A program made the translations under genes and the position numbers. The notes beneath the pieces are model-generated. The model was given only the letters and a program-made list of their open reading frames with translations. It was not told the origin of the DNA and made no database searches. A DNA stretch of 64,000 bases, taken from NCBI RefSeq assembly GCF_002086115.1, contig NZ_MVHJ01000001.1, positions 310,001 to 374,000 of the forward strand, read 5' to 3'. Positions 43,242 through 53,431 of the stretch are shown piece after piece (position 1 is the first letter of the stretch; the number at the start of each line of letters is the position of its first letter). The DNA is from Mycolicibacterium bacteremicum (GTDB lineage: Bacteria; Actinomycetota; Actinomycetes; Mycobacteriales; Mycobacteriaceae).

Positions 43242-44060
43242 ATGCATCCTGCTCAACCAAGATCTGCTGCGCCGCAACGTCCGTACTATGTCGCCGTCGC
43301 CGACGAGGAGCAGGTGTTCAAGGCTGCCCACCGACAGGGGCTCGCGGTCGTGCTCAAGGGCCCGACCGGTTGCGGCAAGACCAGGTTCGTCGAGGCCATG
43401 GCCCACGACCTGGGACGCCCGCTGGTCACGGTGTCCTGTCACGACGACCTCACCACCGCAGATCTGGTCGGCCGGTTCCTGCTCCGCGGCGGCGAGACCG
43501 AGTGGGTGGACGGACCGCTGACCCGGGCGGTGCGCGAGGGCGCCATCTGCTATCTCGACGAGGTCGTCGAGGCCCGGCAGGACACCACCGTCGTACTGCA
43601 CCCGCTGGCCGACCACCGCCGTGAACTGCCGATCGACCGGCTCGGCGTCACGCTCACCGCGGCGCCCGGATTCGGCCTGGTGGTCTCCTACAATCCCGGA
43701 TACCAGAGCGTGCTCAAAGACCTCAAGGATTCCACCCGACAGCGCATGGTCGCCATCGAGTTCGGGTTTCCCGCAGCGGATGTCGAGGAGAAGATCCTGG
43801 CCGACGAGGCCGGCATCGACCATCGCCGGGCGGCCGAGCTGGTGCGACTCGGGCAGGCCATCCGGCGGTTGGAGACCGGTGGGTTGCGCGAGGTCGCGTC
43901 CACCCGGGTGCTGATCGCGGCCGGACGGCTGATCGGTGAGGGGCTGACGCCACACGCCGCAGCACGTGCCGCCATTGCCGGACCCCTCACCGATGACTCG
44001 ACGGTGACCAGAGGTCTCATCGAAATGATCGACGTGTATCTGCCCGCGGACGGAGAATGA
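43242..44060 (+). CDS. MoxR-family AAA+ ATPase, NorQ/CbbQ-like
   Basis: ATPase of 272 aa. Walker A GPTGCGKT is at residues 40-47, Walker B ICYLDEV with D106/E107, sensor 1 in VSYNPGYQSV, and the STR-x-L second-region Arg near residue 220 (VASTRVLIAAGRLI). This is the CbbQ/NorQ/GvpN type that forms hexamers and works with a VWA partner, here the gene just upstream. It is translationally coupled to the following substrate-binding protein (ATGA). That a remodelling ATPase heads a P450-containing catabolic operon is unusual. Confidence 0.9.
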   Translation: MHPAQPRSAAPQRPYYVAVADEEQVFKAAHRQGLAVVLKGPTGCGKTRFVEAMAHDLGRPLVTVSCHDDLTTADLVGRFLLRGGETEWVDGPLTRAVREGAICYLDEVVEARQDTTVVLHPLADHRRELPIDRLGVTLTAAPGFGLVVSYNPGYQSVLKDLKDSTRQRMVAIEFGFPAADVEEKILADEAGIDHRRAAELVRLGQAIRRLETGGLREVASTRVLIAAGRLIGEGLTPHAAARAAIAGPLTDDSTVTRGLIEMIDVYLPADGE

Positions 44061-45175
44061 GTATGGCCTACGAGAGCGCCGCCGAGCCGATCAAGGTCGG
44101 CTATCTGATGGACTTCACGCTGCCGGACTCCTACCCGCAGGAGATGAAGGACGACTTCTTCCAGCCGTTCCAGCTGCTGTTCGACGAGGCCCTGGCGCAG
44201 GGCCGCATCGACCGGCGGATCGAGCTGGTGTACCGCGAGGTCGAGGGTCTGCCCAAGGGGGCGGTGAAGAAGGTGATCGACGCCTACGGTGAACTCGTCG
44301 ACGAGGGCTGCCTGGCGGTGTTCGGACCACACATCACCGACAACGCCGTACCCACCCGCGAGGCCATCGAAGAGCGGTTCCGGGTGCCCGCGCTCAGCGT
44401 CACCGGCAGTGACGACTGGCTCGGTGAGTGGACTTTCGCCTTTCCCCAGGGATCGCTGACCGACGAGCCGATCTTCTGGGCCGATCTGCTGGCCAAGGGC
44501 GGTCACACCGAGGTGGGTGTGCTCATCGAGGCGTCCCTGGTCGGTGAGACCTATCTGCGCCACTTCCGCAGCGCCTGCCGACGCAAGAACATCCGCATCG
44601 TCGCCGAGGCGACCATTGCCCAGACCGCGCAGAACGTGACGGAGGCGGTCGCCGCTGTCGCGCAGGCCAAGCCGAGCGCACTGGTGCACTGCGGGTTCGG
44701 CTTCGGCATCGTCTTCCTCAACGCGGTGCTCGCCGACATGGGTTGGGACCCGTCTCGATTCACCAGCACCGCCTTCCAGAACGCCTGGGTCAATCCGGTC
44801 ATGTGGGAGGCGTTCATGGGCTGGACCGGCGTCGATCAGTACGACGAGAGCAATAAGGTCGGCCAGCGGTTCCTGGACCGCTACCAGCAGGCGTTCGGCC
44901 GGCGGCCCGAGTACTGCGTGCCGGTGGTGAACCACGATGTCGCCAATGCACTGCTACACGCCGTCACCGATGCCCATCCGCTCAGCCCGCGCGGAGTCAA
45001 GGAGGCGCTGGAGCGGGTCAAGATGCTGCCCGCCGCGGCCGGTGCACCCGGAACGCGGGTCTCCTTCGGCAACTGGACCCGACGCGCCTGGATGGGCGCG
45101 GGCTATCTGGTGGCGCGCACGCTCGACGCCGACGGCGTGAACTCCCATCTGGTCGACCGATTCGGGGAGGAGTGA
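44057..45175 (+). CDS. Type 1 periplasmic-binding-fold protein without signal peptide
   Basis: Branched-chain-amino-acid-type binding protein (Peripla_BP fold) of 372 aa: KVGYLMDFTLPDSYPQEMKD, then CLAVFGPHITDNAVPTREA, HTEVGVLIEASLVGETYLRH and later NHDVANALLHAVTDAHPLS. The protein starts directly with the first strand after about 12 polar residues; there is no signal peptide, Tat motif or lipobox, and the ATG is fixed by its ATGA overlap with the ATPase gene. It is therefore probably a cytoplasmic ligand-binding or sensor protein, like AmiC, and not an ABC receptor; no ABC transporter genes are adjacent. Confidence 0.85.
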   Translation: MSMAYESAAEPIKVGYLMDFTLPDSYPQEMKDDFFQPFQLLFDEALAQGRIDRRIELVYREVEGLPKGAVKKVIDAYGELVDEGCLAVFGPHITDNAVPTREAIEERFRVPALSVTGSDDWLGEWTFAFPQGSLTDEPIFWADLLAKGGHTEVGVLIEASLVGETYLRHFRSACRRKNIRIVAEATIAQTAQNVTEAVAAVAQAKPSALVHCGFGFGIVFLNAVLADMGWDPSRFTSTAFQNAWVNPVMWEAFMGWTGVDQYDESNKVGQRFLDRYQQAFGRRPEYCVPVVNHDVANALLHAVTDAHPLSPRGVKEALERVKMLPAAAGAPGTRVSFGNWTRRAWMGAGYLVARTLDADGVNSHLVDRFGEE

Positions 45176-45176
45176 G

Positions 45177-46310
45177 ATGAGTACCGATCACCTCACCAGC
45201 GGCACCGAGTCCCCGACGTCACCGCAGCGGCGCCGATTCCCCTGGGGCATCGCATGGTTGGTGGCGGCGGCTGCGTGTATTGCCGTCATCGCCCACCACG
45301 CGCGCAGCGGCGCGGTATCACCGCGTATCCGCAATCCCGAGGTTGTCGGCACGCCACGTCCGGTGGACTTCCTCTTCGGCTTCGACCACTGGATCGAACT
45401 CTGGCAGATCTTCACCATCTTTTCGGTGCCCGCCCTGCTGATCGTCTGCATCATCGCCTGGCGGCGCAATCCCGGCAGCCCGATCGTGATGATGGCCGCC
45501 ATCACGACCTTCATCGTATGGCAGGACCCGTACATGAACTGGGCCCCGTACGCGGTCTACAACCCCGAGCTGTGGCACTGGCCCGAGGATTGGCCGTGGG
45601 TGTCGCTGTCCCCGACGGTCGAGCCGTTCGTCGTGATCGGCTATGTCATGTTCCAGTTCGGCCCGTACTTCCCGGCGGTGTGGATCTTGCGGAAGTTGCA
45701 GTCCCGCAACGAGGTCGACGCGTTCGTGTGGCGCCACCCGTTGCTCACCCTGGGATCGCTGATCTTCGTCATCGGGTTCCTCTTCGACATGGTGCTCGAA
45801 CTCACCCTGGTCCGCACCGGGCTCTACATCTACTCCCAGGTCATCCCGTTCGGGTCGATCTTCACCGGCACCACGTTCCAGTTCCCGCTGCTGTGGGAGT
45901 CGGTCATGGTCACGTTCGTCATGGTGCCCGCCGGCATCCTCGTCTACCGCGACGACACCGGCCGCACCGTCGCCGAGAAGTTGGCACACCGCTCGCGACT
46001 GTTCCTGTCCCGTCCGCGGCTGGGCATGTTGGTCGTCATGTTCGTCATCATCAACGTCGCCTACTTCGCCTACGGCCTGGGCTTCACCCTGATCAGGGTG
46101 TCCGGGGCAGCCACGTCGGTCGCCTGCCCCTGGCCCTATCCGGAGGCCAAGGTCTATGACCCGCAGGGCTATTACGAGGAGAACGGCGCACAGGGACCGT
46201 TTGCGGTGGGCATCATGTCGACCTGGATGAGCGGGCAGCCCGACGGCAGACCGGATGTGGTGCCCGGCTCCCGCAGCAACCGATGTGCACCGGAGGAGAA
46301 CAATGGCTGA
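45177..46310 (+). CDS. AveC-like (spirocyclase family) polytopic membrane protein
   Basis: Membrane protein of 377 aa with about seven hydrophobic segments, resembling the mycobacterial proteins named after AveC, the spiroketal-forming enzyme of avermectin synthesis. Features: IAWLVAAAACIAVIAHHARS, FDHWIELWQIFTIFSVPALL, WQDPYMNWAPYAVYNPELWHWPEDWPW (read in parts) with many conserved aromatic and acidic residues, and a long loop after the last span with VACPWPYPEAKVYDP. It could cyclise, dehydrate or shuttle a hydrophobic substrate; not established for this group. Starts one base after the preceding stop, with GGGGAGGAG upstream. Confidence 0.82.
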   Translation: MSTDHLTSGTESPTSPQRRRFPWGIAWLVAAAACIAVIAHHARSGAVSPRIRNPEVVGTPRPVDFLFGFDHWIELWQIFTIFSVPALLIVCIIAWRRNPGSPIVMMAAITTFIVWQDPYMNWAPYAVYNPELWHWPEDWPWVSLSPTVEPFVVIGYVMFQFGPYFPAVWILRKLQSRNEVDAFVWRHPLLTLGSLIFVIGFLFDMVLELTLVRTGLYIYSQVIPFGSIFTGTTFQFPLLWESVMVTFVMVPAGILVYRDDTGRTVAEKLAHRSRLFLSRPRLGMLVVMFVIINVAYFAYGLGFTLIRVSGAATSVACPWPYPEAKVYDPQGYYEENGAQGPFAVGIMSTWMSGQPDGRPDVVPGSRSNRCAPEENNG

Positions 46311-47326
46311 CACCCGCACCGTAGTGATCACCGGCGCCTCCCGTGGCCTCGGTCTGGCGTCTGCGGCCCACCTGTACCGGCACGGCTGGCGGGTCGTCGC
46401 CGCCATGCGCTCGCCGGACACGGGTATGCCGAGACTGCGCGACGCCGCCGGGGCGTCCCCCGACGCCCCTCGGCTGATCGGCGTGCAACTCGACCTCGAC
46501 GACGCGACCTCGGTGCGCTCGGCCGCCGCCGCGATCGAGGCGGCTGTCGGCGCACCGGATGCCATCGTCCACAACGCGGGCATCTCCGCCGCCGGGATGG
46601 TGGAGGAAACCCCGATGGAGTTGTGGGACAGGATGTTGCACACCCATCTGCTCGGACCGGTGCTGCTCACCAAGACCCTGCTGCCCTCGATGCGCGCGGC
46701 CGGGCGGGGGCGTATCGTGTTGATCTCCAGCCAGGGCGGAGTGCGCGGGATGCCCTCCATCGCAGCGTATTCAGCTGCCAAGGGCGCGCTGGAACGCTGG
46801 GGTGAATCGATGGCCGGTGAGATCGCCCCGTTCGGGATCGGGGTGACGATCCTGGCGACCGGCACATATGACACCGACATCATCACCGACGCGGGCACGA
46901 CGGATTGCCGCGACTTCGCCGGACCCTACGCGCGCCACCATGCCACCGTCGACCGCCGCGGCCGGCTCGCGATGAAGATGGCCCGCCCGCCGCAGATCTT
47001 CGCCGAGGCGCTCGCGCGGGCGCTGGAGGACACACCGGCGTTCGTGCGCCGCCCGGTGGGACCGGATGCCCGGATGTTGTTGATCGCCAACCGGATCCTG
47101 CCCAGCTCCGGCGTACATCACATGACGCGGTTGGCCATGGGCCTGCCCGGCATGGGCAGCATGCGACCGGGTCGGCTGACCCCCGTACAGCAGGGCCTGG
47201 TCCTGGCGGCCAAGGTGCTGCCCCCGCCCGTGTTGCAGCGTGTCGCACTGCTGGCCATGCGTTTCGCGCCGCCACCGGCGCCGGTCCAGCCGGCCGGCGC
47301 CCCCGATCAGGAAGGGGCCCGCGCAC

Positions 47327-47334
<8 letters not shown>
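46303..47334 (+). CDS. Short-chain dehydrogenase/reductase
   Basis: Classical-type SDR of 343 aa: cofactor motif VVITGASRGLGLAS, the NAG motif VHNAGISAAG, catalytic Ser in RIVLISSQGG and YSAAK (Tyr/Lys). The C-terminus is longer than in typical SDRs, with hydrophobic stretches (MRLAMGLPGMGSM type; VLPPPVLQRVALLAMRF) that could bind the membrane. The ATG at 46303 follows GGAGGAG and overlaps the AveC-like stop by 8 nt. In the operon it would oxidise the alcohol made by the P450, or reduce a ketone. Confidence 0.9.
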
Positions 47335-48802
<1,468 letters not shown>

Positions 48803-48815
48803 GGAGTTCAGCACA

Positions 48816-50036
48816 GTGGAACAACTTTTCGACGATCTGGAGGATTTCGGATCCTTCGACGACGCCATCTCCGGCGATGTCCGCGACCCGTATACCGAGA
48901 TGGCACGGTTGCGCCGCGAGGAACCGGTGCAGCGGCTGGAGACCTCGGGCGCGCTGCCCCATGAGGAGTCGCTGCCGATGTTCATCGTGTACCGCCACGA
49001 GGAGGTACAGCAGATGCTGCGCGACAACGAGACGTACTCCTCGGCCGGTGTCATCGCCGCGTTCGGCCCGGTGTTGGGGGAGCGGGTGATGCTCGGCATG
49101 GACGAGCCAGTGCACGGCAGGCTGCGCGCCCTCGTGCAGAAGGCCTTCACCCAGAAGTCGTTGGCACGCTGGGAGGACGAGCTCGTCGGCCGGGTCGGTA
49201 ACGCCCTGATCGACAAATTCGCCGGTGCCGGCCGGGCCGATCTGGTCAAGGAGTTCACCTTCGACTATCCGAGTCAGATCATCGCAGGGTTGCTGGGGCT
49301 GCCCGAGGAGGACTACCCGCAGTTCCAGCGATGGTCGATCTCGCTACTGAGCTGGCTGATGAACCCCGAGCGCGGACTGGCGGCGTCGGCAGCGCTGTGT
49401 GAGTACTTCGCCCCGATCCTGCAGGCGCGGCGCGCCGAACCTCGCGACGATCTGATCAGCGCGCTGGCCGCAGCCGAGATCGACGGTGCCAAGCTCGCCG
49501 ACGAAGAGATCTACTCCTTCCTGCGGCTGCTGCTGCCGGCCGGGGTGGAGACCACCTACCGGTCGCTGGGCAGCCTGCTGTTCGCGTTGCTCTCGGACCC
49601 CGCCCAACTCGATGCCGTCAAGGCCGACAGGTCGCTGCTGCCGCAGGCGATCGAGGAGGGGGTGCGCTGGGAGTCCCCGCTGCTGACCATCACCCGGGTG
49701 GCCACCCGCGACACCGAACTCGGCGGGGTGCGGATTCCGGCGGGTGCGACGGTGATGCCGATGCTGGGTGCGGCGAACCGCCAGGATGATCGCTACCCGG
49801 ACCCGGACCGGTTCGACATCTTCCGCAAGCAGAAGGCGAACGTCGGGTGGGGTTACGGAGTCCATGTCTGCCTGGGTATGCACCTGGCCCGGCTCGAGAT
49901 GCGGACCGCCGTCAACCTGCTGCTGGACCGGTTGCCGAATCTACGGCTCGATCCCGATGGGGGAGACCCGCACATCCGCGGTCAGGTGTTCCGGTCGCCG
50001 ACCGCACTGCCCGTGCTGTTCGACCCGGTGCGTTGA
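48816..50036 (+). CDS. Cytochrome P450
   Basis: Soluble CYP of 406 aa. The heme-ligand loop is WGYGVHVCLGMHLARLE with Cys352; the usual Phe at the loop start is replaced by Trp. I-helix motif LLPAGVETTYRSLGS, K-helix ExxR in EEGVRWESP. Such mycobacterial CYPs hydroxylate hydrophobic substrates with electrons from ferredoxin/reductase partners, none of which is encoded here. The GTG at 48816 follows GAGGAG; it is the sixth gene of the operon from promoter C. It probably starts the oxidation carried on by the SDR and ALDH upstream. Confidence 0.94.
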   Translation: MEQLFDDLEDFGSFDDAISGDVRDPYTEMARLRREEPVQRLETSGALPHEESLPMFIVYRHEEVQQMLRDNETYSSAGVIAAFGPVLGERVMLGMDEPVHGRLRALVQKAFTQKSLARWEDELVGRVGNALIDKFAGAGRADLVKEFTFDYPSQIIAGLLGLPEEDYPQFQRWSISLLSWLMNPERGLAASAALCEYFAPILQARRAEPRDDLISALAAAEIDGAKLADEEIYSFLRLLLPAGVETTYRSLGSLLFALLSDPAQLDAVKADRSLLPQAIEEGVRWESPLLTITRVATRDTELGGVRIPAGATVMPMLGAANRQDDRYPDPDRFDIFRKQKANVGWGYGVHVCLGMHLARLEMRTAVNLLLDRLPNLRLDPDGGDPHIRGQVFRSPTALPVLFDPVR

Positions 50037-50044
50037 TCGGCGAC

Positions 50045-50093
50045 ACTACGGGTTGTGGCGCGATCGGGCGTATTTCAGGCAACAACCCGTAGT
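50045..50093. repeat. Perfect 12-bp inverted repeat after the P450 gene
   Basis: ACTACGGGTTGT (50045-50056) and its exact reverse complement (50082-50093) are separated by 25 nt. It starts 9 nt after the P450 stop and ends 53 nt before the next gene. It may form a terminator-like cruciform hairpin, act as an operator for the next genes, or be the remnant of a small mobile repeat. Confidence 0.5.
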
Positions 50094-50146
50094 CTCGGCC
50101 GTTACGGACCGCCCCGCATCGTCGTGCACCCGAACGGAGACCCACG

Positions 50147-50560
50147 ATGACCGACCCCTATCGCGACCGCGCCGACATCACCGACACCCTGTTGCGCTAC
50201 GCCACCGGGATCGACCGCCGGGACTGGGACGCTTTCCGCAGCGTGTTCACGCCCGACTGTGTGCTGGACTACGGCCAGATCGGCACCTTCGACGGCGTCG
50301 ACGCCGTGACCGAGTTCATGAACGCCTCCCACGCGATGGCCGGGCACACCATGCACCGGTTGTCCAATTTCGTGATCACTCTCGACGGCGACCGCGCCAC
50401 CGCCCGCACCTACGTGGACGGTCTGATTCTCGCTCAGGACAACACATCCGGTGTCAACGCCATCGGCTTCTACGATGACGACATGGTCCGTACCGACGCA
50501 GGCTGGCGCATCGCCAAGCGCGTCTTCACCTCGGTGCGCATCGTCGCGGTGGGGGACTGA
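50147..50560 (+). CDS. SnoaL-like/NTF2-fold protein
   Basis: Cone-shaped alpha+beta barrel protein of 137 aa. The start DRADITDTLLRYATGIDRRDW and then SVFTPDCVLDYGQIGTFDG are typical of the SnoaL_4 group, which includes small hydroxysteroid isomerase- and dehydratase-like enzymes. Candidate catalytic residues are the Asp and His in TPDCVLDYG and HTMHRLSN. It probably processes an intermediate of the neighbouring oxidation pathway; the reaction is not known. ATG with a GGAG site; separated from the P450 by the inverted repeat, so it may have its own promoter. Confidence 0.83.
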   Translation: MTDPYRDRADITDTLLRYATGIDRRDWDAFRSVFTPDCVLDYGQIGTFDGVDAVTEFMNASHAMAGHTMHRLSNFVITLDGDRATARTYVDGLILAQDNTSGVNAIGFYDDDMVRTDAGWRIAKRVFTSVRIVAVGD

Positions 50561-50563
50561 CAC

Positions 50564-51370
50564 GTGTTCGCCGACAGGTACGGACCTTGGGCACTGGTGG
50601 CCGGTGCCTCCGACGGCGTGGGTGCGGCGTTCGCCGCCGAACTTGCCCGCCGCGGTGTCAACCTCGTCCTGGTGGCCCGTCGCGAAACGGTACTGGCCGA
50701 TGTCGCGGAGCGTATCCGCGCCGAGACCGGGGTCGAAACCCGCACGCTGGCCATCGATCTGGCGCTCGACGACGCGACAGCCCAGATCGCCGCTGCGACC
50801 GCCGACGTGGAGGTCGGGTTCCTGGTGTACTGCGCAGGCGCGGAACCGCACTACACCCCGTTCCTGGACAGCCCGCTGAGCGCGGCCGAGGCGATGGTGC
50901 AGCGCAACTGCCTGACCCCGATGCGGCTGTGCCACCACTTCGCGGCACCGATGGTGGCGCGGGGCCGCGGCGGCATCGTGGTGTTCGGCTCCGGAGCGGG
51001 ATTCGTCGGAGCCCCGAACATGGTCGCCTACGGCGCATCGAAGGCCTTCGACCTGGTGTTCGCCGAGGCGCTGTGGGCCGAACTGCGAGACACCGGGGTG
51101 GACGTCATCGGCCTGATCCTGGGTAAGACGGACACGCCTGCGCTGCGCACCCTGGAACACCGTCGCGGCGTGCTGGAGTCCGTCGAGGCGACTCCCGCCG
51201 ATGCGGCCACCGTCGAGGAGGTCATCACCGAGGCGTTCGCGAACCTGGAGAACGGCCCTACGGTGCTGGTCGGCGACATCATGAAGGCCGCCGCCCAGAT
51301 GCTCGGCACGCTGACCCGCCGGCAGGCCGTCGAATTGATGACGGCGGCCGGCGCCGCCACGATGGGCTGA
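50564..51370 (+). CDS. Short-chain dehydrogenase/reductase 2
   Basis: SDR of 268 aa: ALVAGASDGVGAAFAAEL as cofactor motif, ARRETVLADVAERI (Arg suggesting NADP preference), FLVYCAGAE, VFGSGAGFVG and the active-site YGASKAFDLVF. GTG start 3 nt after the SnoaL-like gene, so the two are cotranscribed. Substrate unknown; plausibly a ketone/alcohol of the same pathway. Confidence 0.9.
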   Translation: MFADRYGPWALVAGASDGVGAAFAAELARRGVNLVLVARRETVLADVAERIRAETGVETRTLAIDLALDDATAQIAAATADVEVGFLVYCAGAEPHYTPFLDSPLSAAEAMVQRNCLTPMRLCHHFAAPMVARGRGGIVVFGSGAGFVGAPNMVAYGASKAFDLVFAEALWAELRDTGVDVIGLILGKTDTPALRTLEHRRGVLESVEATPADAATVEEVITEAFANLENGPTVLVGDIMKAAAQMLGTLTRRQAVELMTAAGAATMG

Positions 51371-51378
51371 CCGCACGC

Positions 51379-51384
51379 TAGGGT
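51379..51384 (+). promoter_or_regulatory. Putative -10 of the nitroreductase gene
   Basis: TAGGGT ends 6 nt before the ATG at 51391, a leaderless arrangement that would separate this gene from the SDR upstream. Confidence 0.4.
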
Positions 51385-51390
51385 GCCGAC

Positions 51391-52038
51391 ATGGCCACAG
51401 CGAGCAGTGACATCTGGGAGGTGCTGTCGACCGCGCGGACGATCCGTCGGTTCACCGACGAGCCGGTCGACGATGCCACCCTGACCCGATGTCTGGAGGC
51501 GGCCACCTGGGCCCCATCCGGCGCCAACGCCCAGGCCTGGCGATTCATCGTGCTACGCAGCGCCGCGCAGCGCGCGGTGGTGGCCGAGGCCGCGCGCCAT
51601 GCACTGGCGGTCATCGAGCCGGTCTACGGGATGACCCGGCCCTCCGCGCAGGAGACCGACCTGGTCGCCCGCAACAACCGGGCCACCTATGAACTCCACG
51701 ACCGCGCCGAGGAGTTCACCTCGGTGCTCTTCGTCCAGAAGCGCTTTCCCACCGCCTCCGACCTGTTGCTGGGCGGTTCCATCTTCCCGGCGATGCAGAA
51801 CTTCCTGCTCGCCGCCCGGGCCCAGGGTCTGGGTGCGTGCCTGACCAGCTGGGCCTCCTACGGCGGCGAGAAGATCCTGCGCGAGGCGGTGGGGGTGCCC
51901 GATGACTGGATGCTCGGCGGCCACATCGTGGTCGGTTGGCCCAAGGGTCGCCACGGCCGGCTACGTCGCAGGCCGTTGACGCATGCGGTCAACCTGGACC
52001 ACTGGGACGAACCCGCCGACGACCTGCTCTCGCACTGA
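51391..52038 (+). CDS. Nitroreductase-family FMN oxidoreductase
   Basis: Nitro/flavin-reductase fold protein of 215 aa: FMN-binding start TARTIRRFTDEPVDDATL, APSGANAQAWRFIVL, and the glycine-rich end region ARAQGLGACLTSWASYGG followed by GGHIVVGWPKGRHGRLRRRPL. Uses NAD(P)H to reduce nitro groups, enones or flavins; the substrate cannot be told. It follows the SDR by 20 nt. The 52039-52193 gap after it shows only the promoter of the next gene. Confidence 0.88.
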   Translation: MATASSDIWEVLSTARTIRRFTDEPVDDATLTRCLEAATWAPSGANAQAWRFIVLRSAAQRAVVAEAARHALAVIEPVYGMTRPSAQETDLVARNNRATYELHDRAEEFTSVLFVQKRFPTASDLLLGGSIFPAMQNFLLAARAQGLGACLTSWASYGGEKILREAVGVPDDWMLGGHIVVGWPKGRHGRLRRRPLTHAVNLDHWDEPADDLLSH

Positions 52039-52181
52039 CGCGCGGGCGATGACGTTGCAGCACAGCTCATTCGCCGCACCGGCCACCCGCATCGGGCCGA
52101 AGCCCTCCCCGGCGCGGCTCCGCCCCTGGTAGGAGGGCGCAGCCCGCCCACGGCATGATGGTGATCGCCGCTCGGGGGTCC

Positions 52182-52187
52182 TACCAT
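52182..52187 (+). promoter_or_regulatory. Putative -10 of the histidine kinase gene
   Basis: TACCAT ends 6 nt before the ATG at 52194, consistent with a leaderless two-component operon transcript. Confidence 0.45.
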
Positions 52188-52193
52188 TGACCG

Positions 52194-53423
52194 ATGCGCT
52201 TCGTGGTGCCCGAATTCCTGCGTCGGCGTTTCGAACGTCACAACGAGCTCAACGAGCTCGGGTGGAGCTGGATGTTCGTCATCACCACCGACACCGCGCT
52301 GGCCGTCATCGCCGTCATCTCGACGCTGCAACGGCCCGCCGCCGACTATCTGGTGGCGGTGCCGGTCGGCATCATGGTGGCGATGTGCCCACTGGTGGTG
52401 TTCTTCGCCGCGGGCGCGTCGTTCAACCCGTTGCTGATCTGGGGCGCTTGGTCGGGCGCGGCGGCGATCTTCCTGTTCGGCACCTCGACCCCGATACCCT
52501 TCGATTTCGCGCCACTGATCCTGGTGTTGATGGTCGGCGTGGTCGCGGCGATGACCCCACCGGCCGGCGGCCTGGCGGCGACGGCCTCGGCGGCCGCCAT
52601 GCTGGGCGCGGCGGCGGTGTCCGGACGGCTCGACGGTGTCTGGCTCTACCTGAGCGTGCTCGGAATGGGTTGGCTGGTCGGCTATCTGATGCGCATCCAG
52701 CAACAGCTCATCGTGGCCCAGCGGGCAGCGCAGCACGCGCTGACCGAGCATGCCGCCGCCGACGAGCGCCGCCGGATCGCCCGCGAGGTGCACGATGTGA
52801 TCGCCCATTCGCTCTCGGTCACCCTGCTGCACCTGACCGGCGCCCGGCGGGCGTTGCAGGAGGATCGCGATATCGACGATGCGGTCGATGCACTGGAGGA
52901 CGCCGAGAAACTGGGCCGGGCCGCGATGGCCGACATCCGACGCACGGTCGGACTGCTCGACGGAACCCCGATGAAGATCGCACCGGAACCCGGGGTCGAA
53001 GACATCGCCCGATTGACCGATGATTTCGCGCGGGCGGGCCTGACCGTGACGCTGCGCACCGAGGGCCCCACCGCACAGGTGTCGCCGGCCATCGGACTCG
53101 CGCTCTACCGCATCGCCCAGGAGTCGCTGTCCAACATCGCCAAGCACGCCCCGGAGTCCCGGTCGACGGTCACGCTCGCGGTCACCGCCGATCGCGCCGC
53201 GCTCACGGTCGCCAACGAACTGCCGGTGCCCGCCGCGACCGACCGGACCATCCGCGGCCGGCTCGCCCCCGACGGTCGCGGTGTCCGCGGTATGCGGCAG
53301 CGGGTGCAGCTGCTCGGCGGGGCCATCGATATCGGCTCGACCCGCCAGGGGTGGACGGTGCACGCCGAACTCCCGCTCGGTGTCACCGGCCCCGCCGCCC
53401 GGACCGGCGGGTGCGGGGGATAG
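52194..53423 (+). CDS. Sensor histidine kinase, NarL/DesK type
   Basis: Membrane kinase of 409 aa. About five N-terminal hydrophobic segments (residues 25-165) with short loops, then the HisKA_3 dimerisation domain with phospho-acceptor His200 in REVHDVIAHSLSV, and an HATPase domain (YRIAQESLSNIAKHAPE as N-box; DGRGVRGMRQRVQLLGG as G-box). The lack of an extracytoplasmic domain suggests an intramembrane or membrane-state signal. Its partner response regulator starts 8 nt after the stop. Confidence 0.93.
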   Translation: MRFVVPEFLRRRFERHNELNELGWSWMFVITTDTALAVIAVISTLQRPAADYLVAVPVGIMVAMCPLVVFFAAGASFNPLLIWGAWSGAAAIFLFGTSTPIPFDFAPLILVLMVGVVAAMTPPAGGLAATASAAAMLGAAAVSGRLDGVWLYLSVLGMGWLVGYLMRIQQQLIVAQRAAQHALTEHAAADERRRIAREVHDVIAHSLSVTLLHLTGARRALQEDRDIDDAVDALEDAEKLGRAAMADIRRTVGLLDGTPMKIAPEPGVEDIARLTDDFARAGLTVTLRTEGPTAQVSPAIGLALYRIAQESLSNIAKHAPESRSTVTLAVTADRAALTVANELPVPAATDRTIRGRLAPDGRGVRGMRQRVQLLGGAIDIGSTRQGWTVHAELPLGVTGPAARTGGCGG

Positions 53424-53431
53424 CTGCGCAG

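Noticed and set aside
45318..46898. Open frame of 526 codons antisense to the AveC-like and SDR genes
   Set aside because: Spans two well-supported genes in the reverse direction and shows no domain; a codon-bias shadow.
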